Positions 8,286-16,509 of a stretch of DNA of 41,955 nucleotides are shown piece by piece (within the stretch, counting starts at the first letter, position 1; each line of letters opens with the position of its first letter). Origin of the DNA: Bacteroidales bacterium (lineage in GTDB: Bacteria; Bacteroidota; Bacteroidia; Bacteroidales; UBA3824); NCBI GenBank assembly GCA_017964465.1, contig JAGCRY010000031.1, forward strand, positions 1-41,955, in the 5' to 3' direction. The notes under the pieces are model-generated. The model saw nothing but the letters and a program-made list of their open reading frames with translations, had not been told where the DNA came from and did no database searches. The position numbers and the translations under genes are program-made.

Positions 8286-8299
8286 TTTTTTTTTTTTTT
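8286..8299. repeat. 14-base homopolymer next to the upxY promoter
   Basis: An uninterrupted run of 14 T (plus strand) sits three bases upstream of the upxY -33 element. It may act as an A-tract upstream element. Runs this long also change length during replication. Confidence 0.7.
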
Positions 8300-8412
8300 G
8301 TACGCCGCGCTTTACATTGATTTTGAAATGTTCTTTGAATCAATAAATTAGATATGGTTATCTTGATGAAGATTTTTTTTGTAGTTTTTTTTATTTTCAG
8401 CATAAAAATATA

Positions 8413-8420
8413 TAGTTTTG
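8413..8420 (+). promoter_or_regulatory. -7 element for the helix-hairpin-helix gene
   Basis: TAGTTTTG matches TAnnTTTG and lies 22 bases before the ATG at 8443. No good TTTG lies 19-21 bases upstream. Further up in the same intergenic region is a 7-base inverted repeat, ATTGATT (8316-8322) and AATCAAT (8338-8344). Confidence 0.45.
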
Positions 8421-8442
8421 TATCAAAACTTCAAAACCGATT

Positions 8443-10440
8443 ATGCACAAGGCTTTTTTCATATTAATTTTTATATCATTGACGTTGAGGACGTTGGCAC
8501 AGGATGTGGGGAATGTTGTGGACGAGGTGCTTGCTGATGTGGCTGAAGCGGGCGATGAAGAGTCCGAGGAAACTGCCGAAATGGATTTTGAATATTGGGA
8601 GAATCTTGTGGAGACGAAGATCGATATTAACACCGACAATATCAATGAGTTACGGTCATTGCCGTTGTTGAATGACATTCAGATTGGCGACATAATTGAT
8701 TATCGAAAAAAATATGGCGACCTTGCCTCGATTGGTGAATTGAAGGGCATTCTGTCGTTGAGCCCAGAAAACATCAGGCGGCTTTCTCATTTTATTACGG
8801 TCAATAATGCATCGTTGCGCCCTCAATATACTCTGCGTGAGCTACTTACAAAAGGTTCTCATTCAGTTTCATCCAACAACAAGATGGTTTTTGAGCGTCA
8901 GAAAGCCTACATTTCCGACAGCACCGGCAATGCAAAATATAATGGCGGCAGGATGAAATGGAGCGTGAAATACCGTTATAAATTTCGCGACCGCATCGCG
9001 TGGGGCATCACTTGTGAAAAGGATGCTGGTGAAAGTTTCGGTTTTGGCGACCGAAGATATGGTTTTGATTATTATTCTATGTTCTTGAGAATCCGAAAGT
9101 TAGGTATTGTTGACAATCTCATTCTTGGTGATTATATTGTCAGGTTTGGGCAGGGTTTGATGCTTGGCGGCGGGTTTTCAATGGGCAAGTTGATGTCGGG
9201 CGGCGGTGCTGGTGGTATGCAAATCCGCGAATACGGTTCTGTGAATGAAAATCGGTTCTATCGTGGCGCAGCTGCTACCATGAAAATTTCTAAACGCTTG
9301 TCTGTCAGTGCTTTCGCAAGTGCAAATCTAATTGATGCGACGTGTGAGGGCAATGTTTTCCATTCTTTGAGGACGGATGGCTATCATCGCTCAGACCGTG
9401 AACTCGCCAATAAGGACAACCTTAGAGAGTGCATTGGAGGCGTGATGGGGGAGTGCCGCGTTGGTGATTTTCTGTTTGGGGCGGCTGCGTACTATTTCAA
9501 TTATGACAAAACTTTTGTCCCACGCTCTCAACTCCGCTATGCAAGTATGTATGAGTGTCGGGATGGGGTAGGGGCGTCGCTGAGTTACCGTTATGCGGTC
9601 CGAAAAGTGAGTTTCTACGGCGAGACGGCGGTCGATAAGCGTGGAAATTTCTCCACAATCAACACTGCCGATTTCCAACCTGCCCCGAATTACAATCTGC
9701 GTCTAAGTTATCGTAATTATTCTCCACATTATCAAGCATTTAAGGCGTTGTCATTTGGTCAGGCGTCACGAGCGAGTAATGAGGAAGGTCTTTATGCGGG
9801 ACTTGCGGCAGAGCCTTGCAAATGGTTGAGCATTGAGGCATGGACGGATGTTTTCAGGCTTCCATGGGCGGGCGCGTTCAATCGGATGCCGGCGACGGGA
9901 AATGAGTCGATGATGCGTTTTGATTTCCATTTTAATCGCCGTTATGACTTGATTGTCAGGCTCAAACACAAAGAACGCAACAATTCAGATCGTGACGATG
10001 GAATCGCAAAAACCGGCTATTTGCGGTTGAACAGCGTGTATAAGCCTTCTGAAAAATTATCACTCGTAACGTGTTTGCAGTTCAGTCGTGCGGGCGGCGA
10101 AGACGCTGTGCATGGATATTTGGCGTATCAGGATTTGAAGTTTGAAGCTGCAAAAATTCCGCTCAAGCTTTCTTTGCGATATGCCTTGTTTTCAGCGCCT
10201 TACGATGCGCGTATTTATGCAATGGAGAGCGATGTGACCGGCACTTTTGCCATTCCTGGGTATTTCTATGACGGGCAACGGGTGTATATGACTTTGGGGT
10301 ATAAGATGGGGAAAATGACTTTACAATTAAAAATTTCTCAGTGGCATTACTTTGACCGACAGCGAGTTAGTAGTGGAGATTCTGAAATTGACGGCAACCG
10401 AAAAACAGAATTGAGCATGTTTTTCAAATTTAATTTTTAA
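8443..10440 (+). CDS. Helix-hairpin-helix protein with outer-membrane beta-barrel-like domain
   Basis: The protein has 665 residues. A signal peptide (1-20, ending RTLAQ) is followed by an acidic linker. Next come two ComEA-like helix-hairpin-helix units at about 52-115 (IDINTDNINELRSLPLL, then GDIIDYRKKYGDLASIGEL). The long remaining part (130-665) is built of alternating strands rich in aromatic ends and closes with a terminal phenylalanine (MFFKFNF), as outer-membrane barrels do. Bacteroidota carry a conserved family with this architecture whose function is not established. DNA binding by the HhH part during uptake is possible but unproven. The serine hydrolase gene follows 38 bases later and is likely co-transcribed. 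Confidence 0.8.
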   Translation: MHKAFFILIFISLTLRTLAQDVGNVVDEVLADVAEAGDEESEETAEMDFEYWENLVETKIDINTDNINELRSLPLLNDIQIGDIIDYRKKYGDLASIGELKGILSLSPENIRRLSHFITVNNASLRPQYTLRELLTKGSHSVSSNNKMVFERQKAYISDSTGNAKYNGGRMKWSVKYRYKFRDRIAWGITCEKDAGESFGFGDRRYGFDYYSMFLRIRKLGIVDNLILGDYIVRFGQGLMLGGGFSMGKLMSGGGAGGMQIREYGSVNENRFYRGAAATMKISKRLSVSAFASANLIDATCEGNVFHSLRTDGYHRSDRELANKDNLRECIGGVMGECRVGDFLFGAAAYYFNYDKTFVPRSQLRYASMYECRDGVGASLSYRYAVRKVSFYGETAVDKRGNFSTINTADFQPAPNYNLRLSYRNYSPHYQAFKALSFGQASRASNEEGLYAGLAAEPCKWLSIEAWTDVFRLPWAGAFNRMPATGNESMMRFDFHFNRRYDLIVRLKHKERNNSDRDDGIAKTGYLRLNSVYKPSEKLSLVTCLQFSRAGGEDAVHGYLAYQDLKFEAAKIPLKLSLRYALFSAPYDARIYAMESDVTGTFAIPGYFYDGQRVYMTLGYKMGKMTLQLKISQWHYFDRQRVSSGDSEIDGNRKTELSMFFKFNF

Positions 10441-10478
10441 TTTTGCTTTCAGATTTTATAAACCAAATTTTTTGACAA

Positions 10479-11708
10479 ATGAAAATGAAAAATGTAATAT
10501 TTTCAATGATGTTGACGGTTATGGCTTTGACTTTTGTGTGTTGTCAGGCACAGGAGCGGAGCACAACGCTCATTTATGGTCGTAAGTCATTGAATCCCAA
10601 ATATGTCCGCGTTATCGACAGCCTTGTCAATGATGCAATTTCCCAACGCGCAATGCCAGGATGCAGAATTTTGGCTGTGAAGGATCAGTACGTAATTTTC
10701 AATAAATCATACGGTTATCTCACATACGACAGCATACGACCCGTCAATGATTCAACGATGTATGACATAGCTTCCGTTACAAAAATGGCGGGGTCTGCTT
10801 TGATGCTTGTGAAGCTTTATGAGGACAGAAAACTCGATTTGGATAAAAAAATTAGTGAATATTTTCCTGGTTTTACTGACAATGGTGCGACAATCCGTGA
10901 TGCTTTGGCGCATCAGGCAGGCTTCAGACCGGGCATCGACATCAAAAGGATTGAACCTGATTTGTATAAATCGTGTGTCACCGACCCAAATTATGTTCCG
11001 AGCGTGGCGCGGCGTAAAATCTTGCAGGACGTCATGGCGCAGCCGATGAAAAATCCGGGCGAATACCTTTATTCTGACATTGGTTTTTATTTTTATCCTG
11101 AATTTACAAGCCGTTTTTATGGGCTTGGATTCATAAATTTTCTGAATGAATGGTTCTATTATCCATTGGGTGTCAAGCTGTTATTCAATCCATTGGAAAA
11201 ATATCCGCTCAGTAACATTGCGCCCACGGAAGTGGATACAGTGTGGCGGAAACGTGTCGTTCAAGGCACTGTGCATGATGAAATGGCGGCGATGATGGGT
11301 GGAGTTTCGGGTCATGCAGGGCTGTTTTCAAACGCAAATGATTTGGCTGTGATAATGCAGATGCTGCTCAGTGGCGGCGAATATGGCGGCATAAAATTCC
11401 TCAAGCCTGAAACCGTCAATCTCTTTACGTCACAGGCTTTTGAGGGCAACCGTCGCGGTCTTGTTTTCGACAAGCCTGTCATTGACACAACCCTCAACGG
11501 CACTCCAAGCAAACAGGCAAGCCATCTGAGTTTTGGACATACGGGTTTCACAGGTCCATTCGTGTGGGCTGACCCGCGCAACCGCCTAATTCTCGTTTTC
11601 CTCACGAACAGCACTTACCCAAACCGCTCAATGACAATCACAAAACTCGACCTGCGCACAAAAATCCATGACGTCTTCTATGCGGAGGATTTGGTGGAGA
11701 AGAATTAG
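10479..11708 (+). CDS. Periplasmic serine hydrolase, class C beta-lactamase/PBP family
   Basis: The protein has 409 residues with an N-terminal export signal. The Cys-Cys at 21-22 could be a poor lipobox, or cleavage may follow CQAQ. The family's three motifs are visible: S99-V-T-K102 (nucleophile and general base), Y198-S-D200 in place of Y-x-N, and H354-T-G356 in place of K-T-G. The usual GGVSGHAGLFSNANDLA segment lies at about 274-290. In Bacteroidota similar domains are found fused to glycoside hydrolase family 3 N-acetylglucosaminidases, which suggests a cell-wall peptide role, but here the domain stands alone. Its stop codon overlaps that of the convergent MBOAT gene by four bases. Confidence 0.88.
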   Translation: MKMKNVIFSMMLTVMALTFVCCQAQERSTTLIYGRKSLNPKYVRVIDSLVNDAISQRAMPGCRILAVKDQYVIFNKSYGYLTYDSIRPVNDSTMYDIASVTKMAGSALMLVKLYEDRKLDLDKKISEYFPGFTDNGATIRDALAHQAGFRPGIDIKRIEPDLYKSCVTDPNYVPSVARRKILQDVMAQPMKNPGEYLYSDIGFYFYPEFTSRFYGLGFINFLNEWFYYPLGVKLLFNPLEKYPLSNIAPTEVDTVWRKRVVQGTVHDEMAAMMGGVSGHAGLFSNANDLAVIMQMLLSGGEYGGIKFLKPETVNLFTSQAFEGNRRGLVFDKPVIDTTLNGTPSKQASHLSFGHTGFTGPFVWADPRNRLILVFLTNSTYPNRSMTITKLDLRTKIHDVFYAEDLVEKN

Positions 11709-13477
11709 AATTGGAAGTAGATGAATGGCTGCACGGTCTCTCCTTGTAACTGAACCACGAGTTGCATCACAACAACGAGAATGAGGATTTTTATCGCGAT
11801 GTTGCAGCGGATGAACAGGTTTTCAATTTTTTCAGCCATTTTTTCCGGCACGGCGTGACACGCAAATCCAAACGCCACCAAAATCACCCACAGCATCCTC
11901 GCATCCCAAAAATGCGTTGCAAATGTGATGTCGAAATTGGTGAAAATCTGTTGTAACATTATCAGAGGCACTTGGAAGGCATCGACGGACACTGTGCCGT
12001 CTTCGGTCTCAACTGTGATGTCCGACGCGCGGAAAAACATCCACAGCACCACAACGACTATGAACGTGCCAAACCATGTCAATGTTTTTGTCAGGCGGTT
12101 GACGGGCAGGATTTTTTTCAATATTTTGTCGATGCCGAGTGCAACGCCATGCGCACCGCCCCAAAGTACAAATTTCCATGCCGCGCCGTGCCAAAGTCCG
12201 CCGATGAGCATGGTGAGCAATAGGTTCACGTCCGTGCGAATCATTTTCACGGTCTCCGGGAATGCAATCGTCACAACCCACGCAATGATGCACACACTTA
12301 TTATAATAGGTGCAATCAAAAATCCTTTCATGAACAATGCAACCGCAATCACCGTCGCACCAACGAGCGTCAAGGAAATGATTATCTTGTTGTCTGTATG
12401 ATAGGCGATTAAGCCCAATATTCCCACAACAATCAATGCTATCACCCAAGCATTTACGCCACAGGTCAGCACGGCAGCAAGCACCACAAGCACTGGCACT
12501 GAAATCACGGAAAATTTGGAGACTTCACGGTTGCCGCCGAGCGGAATATAGAGGTATTCCATCAGCCATGAGGACAACGAAATGTGCCATCGTTTCCAGA
12601 ACTCACTGACTGTCAAACTTTTGTATGGAGACTTGAAGTTTATGCCCAAGTCATAACCCATGATGCGCCCGATGCCTATCGCCATGTCGGAATATCCCGC
12701 AAAGTCACAGAAAATCTGCAAGGCGTAACCCAATACCGCCATCAAGTTTTCAAAACCGCTGTATGTTTGAGGCGCGGCAAATATCAAGTCATTGTATTGT
12801 GCTATGTAGTTGGCAATCACGGCTTTTTTGAATAATCCTGTGATTATCAGCCACAATCCCGAATACGCTTTTTCGCGGGTGAGGGTCGGAGTGTTGTCCA
12901 ATTGTGGCAAAAATAAATTAGCTTTGACGATAGGGCCCGCCACTAACTGTGGGAAGAATGTAAGGTAGAACGCAAAATCTATCAAACTCTTTGCAGGCGG
13001 TACGCGCCGCCAATATATGTCGATTATGTAGCTTACACTCTGGAAGGTATAGAAGGAAATGCCCACCGGCAGGAATATCTCCATGAAGTCGAAATTTGAG
13101 CCGATGATTTTGTCAATATTGAAAATGATGAAGTTTGTATATTTGAAGTATGCCAATAGCAACATGCTTGGCACGACGCCAGCCACAACCCACCATTTGC
13201 GTTTGCGCGTGTCTTCGGTTGCGGCGAGACGGTTGCCGATGATATAATCGAGGATTGTCGTAGCAACCAAAATCACAACATAATTGCCGCTGCTTTTATA
13301 ATAGAAAAACAGGCTGAACAGCGTGATGTAGATTGATACAAGTTGTTTGCGCTTGTATATCAGGTTATAGACCGTCAGAAACACCAGGAACAACAGCAGA
13401 AACTGCCCGCTGTTGAACAATAATGGTGCCTCAGGGTCATAAACAAATATCCGTGCAAGATTGCGAAAAAATTCCAT
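11705..13477 (-). CDS. MBOAT-family O-acyltransferase (AlgI-like) with extra membrane segment
   Basis: A 590-residue polytopic membrane protein of the AlgI/DltB type, which passes acyl groups across the inner membrane to polysaccharides. Signatures are LPVGISFYTFQSVSYIID (136-153), SEFWKRWHISLSSW (291-304), YLYIPLGGNR (308-317) and the catalytic-histidine segment GGLWHGAAW with H430. AlgI-type proteins are usually about 470-500 residues and run from LGGNR almost directly into NLLLTMLxxGLWHG. Here about 100 residues (318-415) holding about four hydrophobic helices intervene. No SGNH/AlgJ-X-like partner gene, which normally completes the transfer, lies nearby. The gene follows the Crp-like regulator by 47 bases and ends overlapping the convergent serine hydrolase. 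Confidence 0.93.
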   Translation of the reverse strand: MEFFRNLARIFVYDPEAPLLFNSGQFLLLFLVFLTVYNLIYKRKQLVSIYITLFSLFFYYKSSGNYVVILVATTILDYIIGNRLAATEDTRKRKWWVVAGVVPSMLLLAYFKYTNFIIFNIDKIIGSNFDFMEIFLPVGISFYTFQSVSYIIDIYWRRVPPAKSLIDFAFYLTFFPQLVAGPIVKANLFLPQLDNTPTLTREKAYSGLWLIITGLFKKAVIANYIAQYNDLIFAAPQTYSGFENLMAVLGYALQIFCDFAGYSDMAIGIGRIMGYDLGINFKSPYKSLTVSEFWKRWHISLSSWLMEYLYIPLGGNREVSKFSVISVPVLVVLAAVLTCGVNAWVIALIVVGILGLIAYHTDNKIIISLTLVGATVIAVALFMKGFLIAPIIISVCIIAWVVTIAFPETVKMIRTDVNLLLTMLIGGLWHGAAWKFVLWGGAHGVALGIDKILKKILPVNRLTKTLTWFGTFIVVVVLWMFFRASDITVETEDGTVSVDAFQVPLIMLQQIFTNFDITFATHFWDARMLWVILVAFGFACHAVPEKMAEKIENLFIRCNIAIKILILVVVMQLVVQLQGETVQPFIYFQF

Positions 13478-13490
13478 TTTTCAATTTTTT

Positions 13491-13525
13491 GATTTTCGAT
13501 TTTCTCTCTCCTCTTTCTTCTTTCC
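13491..13525 (-). repeat. Degenerate 7-base tandem repeat on the crp-like stop codon
   Basis: On the minus strand the units run AGGAAAG, AAGAAAG, AGGAGAG, AGAAAAT, CGAAAAT from the last two bases of the TAG stop codon towards the MBOAT start. It is more degenerate than the other arrays in the window but keeps the same register relative to the stop. Confidence 0.55.
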
Positions 13526-14214
13526 TATCCCACTCTGCTGATTGTCAGTAATTTGTCATAGTCCAAAATCTCCACGTTTTTGCCGGAGACGCGGATAATG
13601 CCGTCGCTGGAGAATGCGCGGAGGGTGTGGATGATTTGTTCACGGCTACATCCGGCGTATTCCGCGAGTTCCTGACGTGAAAGTCCAAGGCTGAACGACC
13701 GCGATTCATATATTTTGTCTGACAGATATAACAGCACGTCGGCGACACGTCCGTTGCTCTGTTTGCGAGCCACGGAGATGAAGTTGAAAATAGCCGCGCG
13801 GAACATCTGCGTCGAAAGTCCCATGATTTCAAACATGAACTGCCTGTTTGACATGATGAACAACTTGAACCTGTTGAGGTTTATCATGCAGCCGTGGCAC
13901 TCTTCCACTGCGACAATCGAAAACAGGTTTATGTCTTCGTTCAGGATGTTCGCGAGGCCGAGGAGCGTCTGCGCCTTGTCTATGGCGACGATGAACTCCT
14001 TGCCGTTGTTGTTCGTGACGAACTTCACGATACCTTCGGTGAGGAATATCAGTTCGGTGCATTTGGAGCCCTGTTTGAAGATTGTCTCACCTTTCTTGAA
14101 CGTGTATTGTCTGGTCTGATCAAAGATGGAGCGAAATTCGTCCTCCGAGAGGCCTTTACAAAGTCCGTTCTTGAAAAAACATGTTTCGCATTTCGGCGAT
14201 GGTACGTTTGGCAT
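13525..14214 (-). CDS. Crp/Fnr-family transcriptional regulator
   Basis: A 229-residue protein with a cyclic-nucleotide-binding-type beta-roll (about 35-120; KKGETIFKQGSKCTELIFL), a dimerisation helix, and a C-terminal winged helix whose recognition region reads LSRQELAEYAGCSREQIIHT (about 174-193). Three cysteines near the start (C9, C12, C19) are arranged like those of FNR-type proteins that hold an oxygen-sensing iron-sulfur cluster. A fourth ligand is not certain (C105 and C108 are candidates). It lies 33 bases after the relA-like gene and may belong to the same transcript, an arrangement that would join stringent and redox/nutrient signals; this is inference. Confidence 0.9.
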   Translation of the reverse strand: MPNVPSPKCETCFFKNGLCKGLSEDEFRSIFDQTRQYTFKKGETIFKQGSKCTELIFLTEGIVKFVTNNNGKEFIVAIDKAQTLLGLANILNEDINLFSIVAVEECHGCMINLNRFKLFIMSNRQFMFEIMGLSTQMFRAAIFNFISVARKQSNGRVADVLLYLSDKIYESRSFSLGLSRQELAEYAGCSREQIIHTLRAFSSDGIIRVSGKNVEILDYDKLLTISRVG

Positions 14215-14247
14215 TTTCTGTCAAGTGTTTTCGTTAATAATCCATTT

Positions 14248-16470
14248 TTAATATATTTCTTCGCCCTCCACCATGATGTTCAGTATTCCATTCAGGTCGG
14301 AGAGTTTGTTGACGAGTTTTTCGAGATGCTCCTGGTTGCGCACGTACACTTCCAGCATGCATGAAAAACAGTTTCCGTCGGTCTCGATGTTTACGGTCTT
14401 GAGGTTCAAGTCGAACTCTTGGGAGACCACGGTTATTATCTTGTGGGCGATTCCTTTTATGTCTATGCCGTCCATTGTCAGTTTTGCAACGCCCGACTGC
14501 TCTTTTATGGTCTTCCATGACACCGGGACGAGTGACAATGGGTGCTCCTTGATTTTTATCGCGGCGTAGAGGCAGTCTTTTTTGTGGATGAAGACACATG
14601 AATTGTCGTCCGCCTTTATGCCTATCGTCTCGTCGCCCGGCATCGGCTGACAGCATCCCGCGAGTTCATAATTTATGGTGTCGGAGTCGCCGTTGTCATC
14701 CTTTTCGCCGCCGCCAAATTGTAGTTTCCAGAACCTTACAATTGTGTTTCCAACCGATTTCCTCACGAAATTTTCAACATCCGAACTTGGAATCGTCTGT
14801 TTGCTGATTTTTTGGTAGAGTTCCGATTTGTTCAGGCAGCCGAACTCCGACATCATGGCGGTCGTCACCTCGTTCTCGTTGCGGATTTTGTATTTCGCAA
14901 GGAGGTTGTGGAGGATGGTCTGACCTTCGGCGATGTCTATCTTGATGTAGTTATGGAGTTGTTCTTTCAGGACGTCGTATGCCTCCTTCGTGATGACCAT
15001 GTTCAGCCATTCGGGTTTTGGCTCGGTGTATTTTGATGTGACAGGCTCTACACGGTCGCCGCTGTGCAAGAGTGTAGATATGGGCATCATCTTGTGGTTT
15101 ACCTTCGCGCCGATGCAGTTACGCGCCTTTTCAGGGTCGTTTATGTAGGCATAGTCCAAGACTGACGCGCCGGCGGGCAGAGTCGTGACCGCGCCGTCGG
15201 GTGAATATACTGAAATCTCGTCAGAGAGCAGCAGCTTGAAGTTCTCCATGAAGTCGAAGTTGCTGTTTGCAGGGTCTTCGAGTTTGTCTTTGAGGAGTTT
15301 GAGTTTGTCGTCGAACTCCGCTTTTTTGTCTTTGATGCCTTTATATTTCCAGTGGGCGGCGAATCCGTATTCCGCAATCTCGTCCATGCGCTCGGAACGT
15401 ATCTGGATTTCTACCCAGCGGCTGTTCTCCTTGTCATAGACCGTCATGTGGTACGCTTCGTAGCCGTTTTCTTTCGGCACTGTAATCCAGTCGCGGGTGC
15501 GCTCGGGGTGAACGTAGAAGTCCTTGGAAATCAGCTCAACAATCTTCAGGCACTCCTCTTTCTCTTTGCTCGGGTCGTTAGGAGTGAAGATTATGCGTAT
15601 GGCGAAACGGTCGTACACTTGGTCGAATGTGACGTGTTTTTTCTTCATCTTCTGATAGATGGAGTAGATGCTTTTGGGGCGTCCCTTCACGTCGAACTTT
15701 ATGCCGTTTTGGAGCAGTTTCGCAATGATAGGCAGTGTGAATTTGTTGATGTAGTTTTTGGATTCATTTTCCGTCAGCTGCATCAGCGAGTTTATTTCGT
15801 CATACTCCTTGCGGTTGAGGTATTTGAAGGAGAGGGTTTCGAGTTCTGTCTTTATTTTGTTCAATCCGATTCGGTGCGCGAGTCGGACGTAGATTTGCAT
15901 TGTTTCGTATGCAACCTTATATTGCGATTCGGGCGAGCGCACCTCGAGCGTGCGGAGGTTTGTGAGGCGGTCGGCGAATTTGATGAGTATGACGCGGAAG
16001 TCGCCGGTCAGACCGTAAATCATGTTTTCATAGACTTTGGGGTCCATGTCCTTGAAATATTCGCTCGTGCCTTTTATGCGTACTAAGGAATCCACAATCA
16101 CCGCTATTTTCTCGCCGAAAAGGTTGGCTATGTCCTCTTTCTTGTAGTCGGTCTGGAATGTGATTTCATGGAGAAGTGCAGCCGCCGCGCCTATTGCGTC
16201 GAGTCCGATGTCCTGCACTACAATGCTCATCACGTCGAAAAGATGGTAGATGAAACTGTCGCCGGTGTGCCTTTTCTGACCATGATAGACATCACGCGCT
16301 AAGGCATACGCCTTGCGTACAAGAGACTTGTCCTCGTCGGTCTTGAAGTGACGGTCGCCCACCAACAGCTGTTCAAACATCCTGTCGGTGTCCTCCTCCG
16401 TGTAAGGCTTGCGGTGGAGTATGATCTCCGCCGGTGTCTTTTCGTGACTTTCTATGTTGACATCTGCCAT
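14248..16470 (-). CDS. relA: RelA/SpoT-family (p)ppGpp synthetase with degenerate hydrolase domain
   Basis: The 740-residue protein has full long-RSH architecture. An HD-like domain (about 45-180) is followed by the synthetase (about 255-375; VKGRPKSIYSIYQKM, YDRFAIRIIF, RTRDWITVPKENGY, VEIQIRSERMDEIAEYGFAA). Next come TGS (about 418-478), a Cys/His zinc-finger region (C606, C607, H629, C633) and a C-terminal ACT domain (662-735). In active hydrolases the metal site reads H-D-x-x-E-D. Here it reads H101-E-I-T-F-Q-T, so the E-D pair is lost, and D-R-L-H-N-M is D-R-L-T-N-L. This should be a synthetase-only, RelA-type enzyme, and the cell should carry a separate SpoT-like hydrolase. It is flanked by the K+ channel (39 bases) and crp-like (33 bases) genes. 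Confidence 0.95.
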   Translation of the reverse strand: MADVNIESHEKTPAEIILHRKPYTEEDTDRMFEQLLVGDRHFKTDEDKSLVRKAYALARDVYHGQKRHTGDSFIYHLFDVMSIVVQDIGLDAIGAAAALLHEITFQTDYKKEDIANLFGEKIAVIVDSLVRIKGTSEYFKDMDPKVYENMIYGLTGDFRVILIKFADRLTNLRTLEVRSPESQYKVAYETMQIYVRLAHRIGLNKIKTELETLSFKYLNRKEYDEINSLMQLTENESKNYINKFTLPIIAKLLQNGIKFDVKGRPKSIYSIYQKMKKKHVTFDQVYDRFAIRIIFTPNDPSKEKEECLKIVELISKDFYVHPERTRDWITVPKENGYEAYHMTVYDKENSRWVEIQIRSERMDEIAEYGFAAHWKYKGIKDKKAEFDDKLKLLKDKLEDPANSNFDFMENFKLLLSDEISVYSPDGAVTTLPAGASVLDYAYINDPEKARNCIGAKVNHKMMPISTLLHSGDRVEPVTSKYTEPKPEWLNMVITKEAYDVLKEQLHNYIKIDIAEGQTILHNLLAKYKIRNENEVTTAMMSEFGCLNKSELYQKISKQTIPSSDVENFVRKSVGNTIVRFWKLQFGGGEKDDNGDSDTINYELAGCCQPMPGDETIGIKADDNSCVFIHKKDCLYAAIKIKEHPLSLVPVSWKTIKEQSGVAKLTMDGIDIKGIAHKIITVVSQEFDLNLKTVNIETDGNCFSCMLEVYVRNQEHLEKLVNKLSDLNGILNIMVEGEEIY

Positions 16471-16509
16471 GTTTATGGTAATGGTTGTTAAAGTTCTACA
16501 TTTCTAATC

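Noticed and set aside
8200-8442. Invertible promoter before upxY
   Set aside because: Searched by eye for long flanking inverted repeats. Only a 7-base pair (8316-8322, 8338-8344) exists, too short and not enclosing the promoter.
15352-16086. Long open frame on the plus strand within the relA-like gene
   Set aside because: Antisense shadow of a well-supported gene; composition and lack of family features argue against coding.
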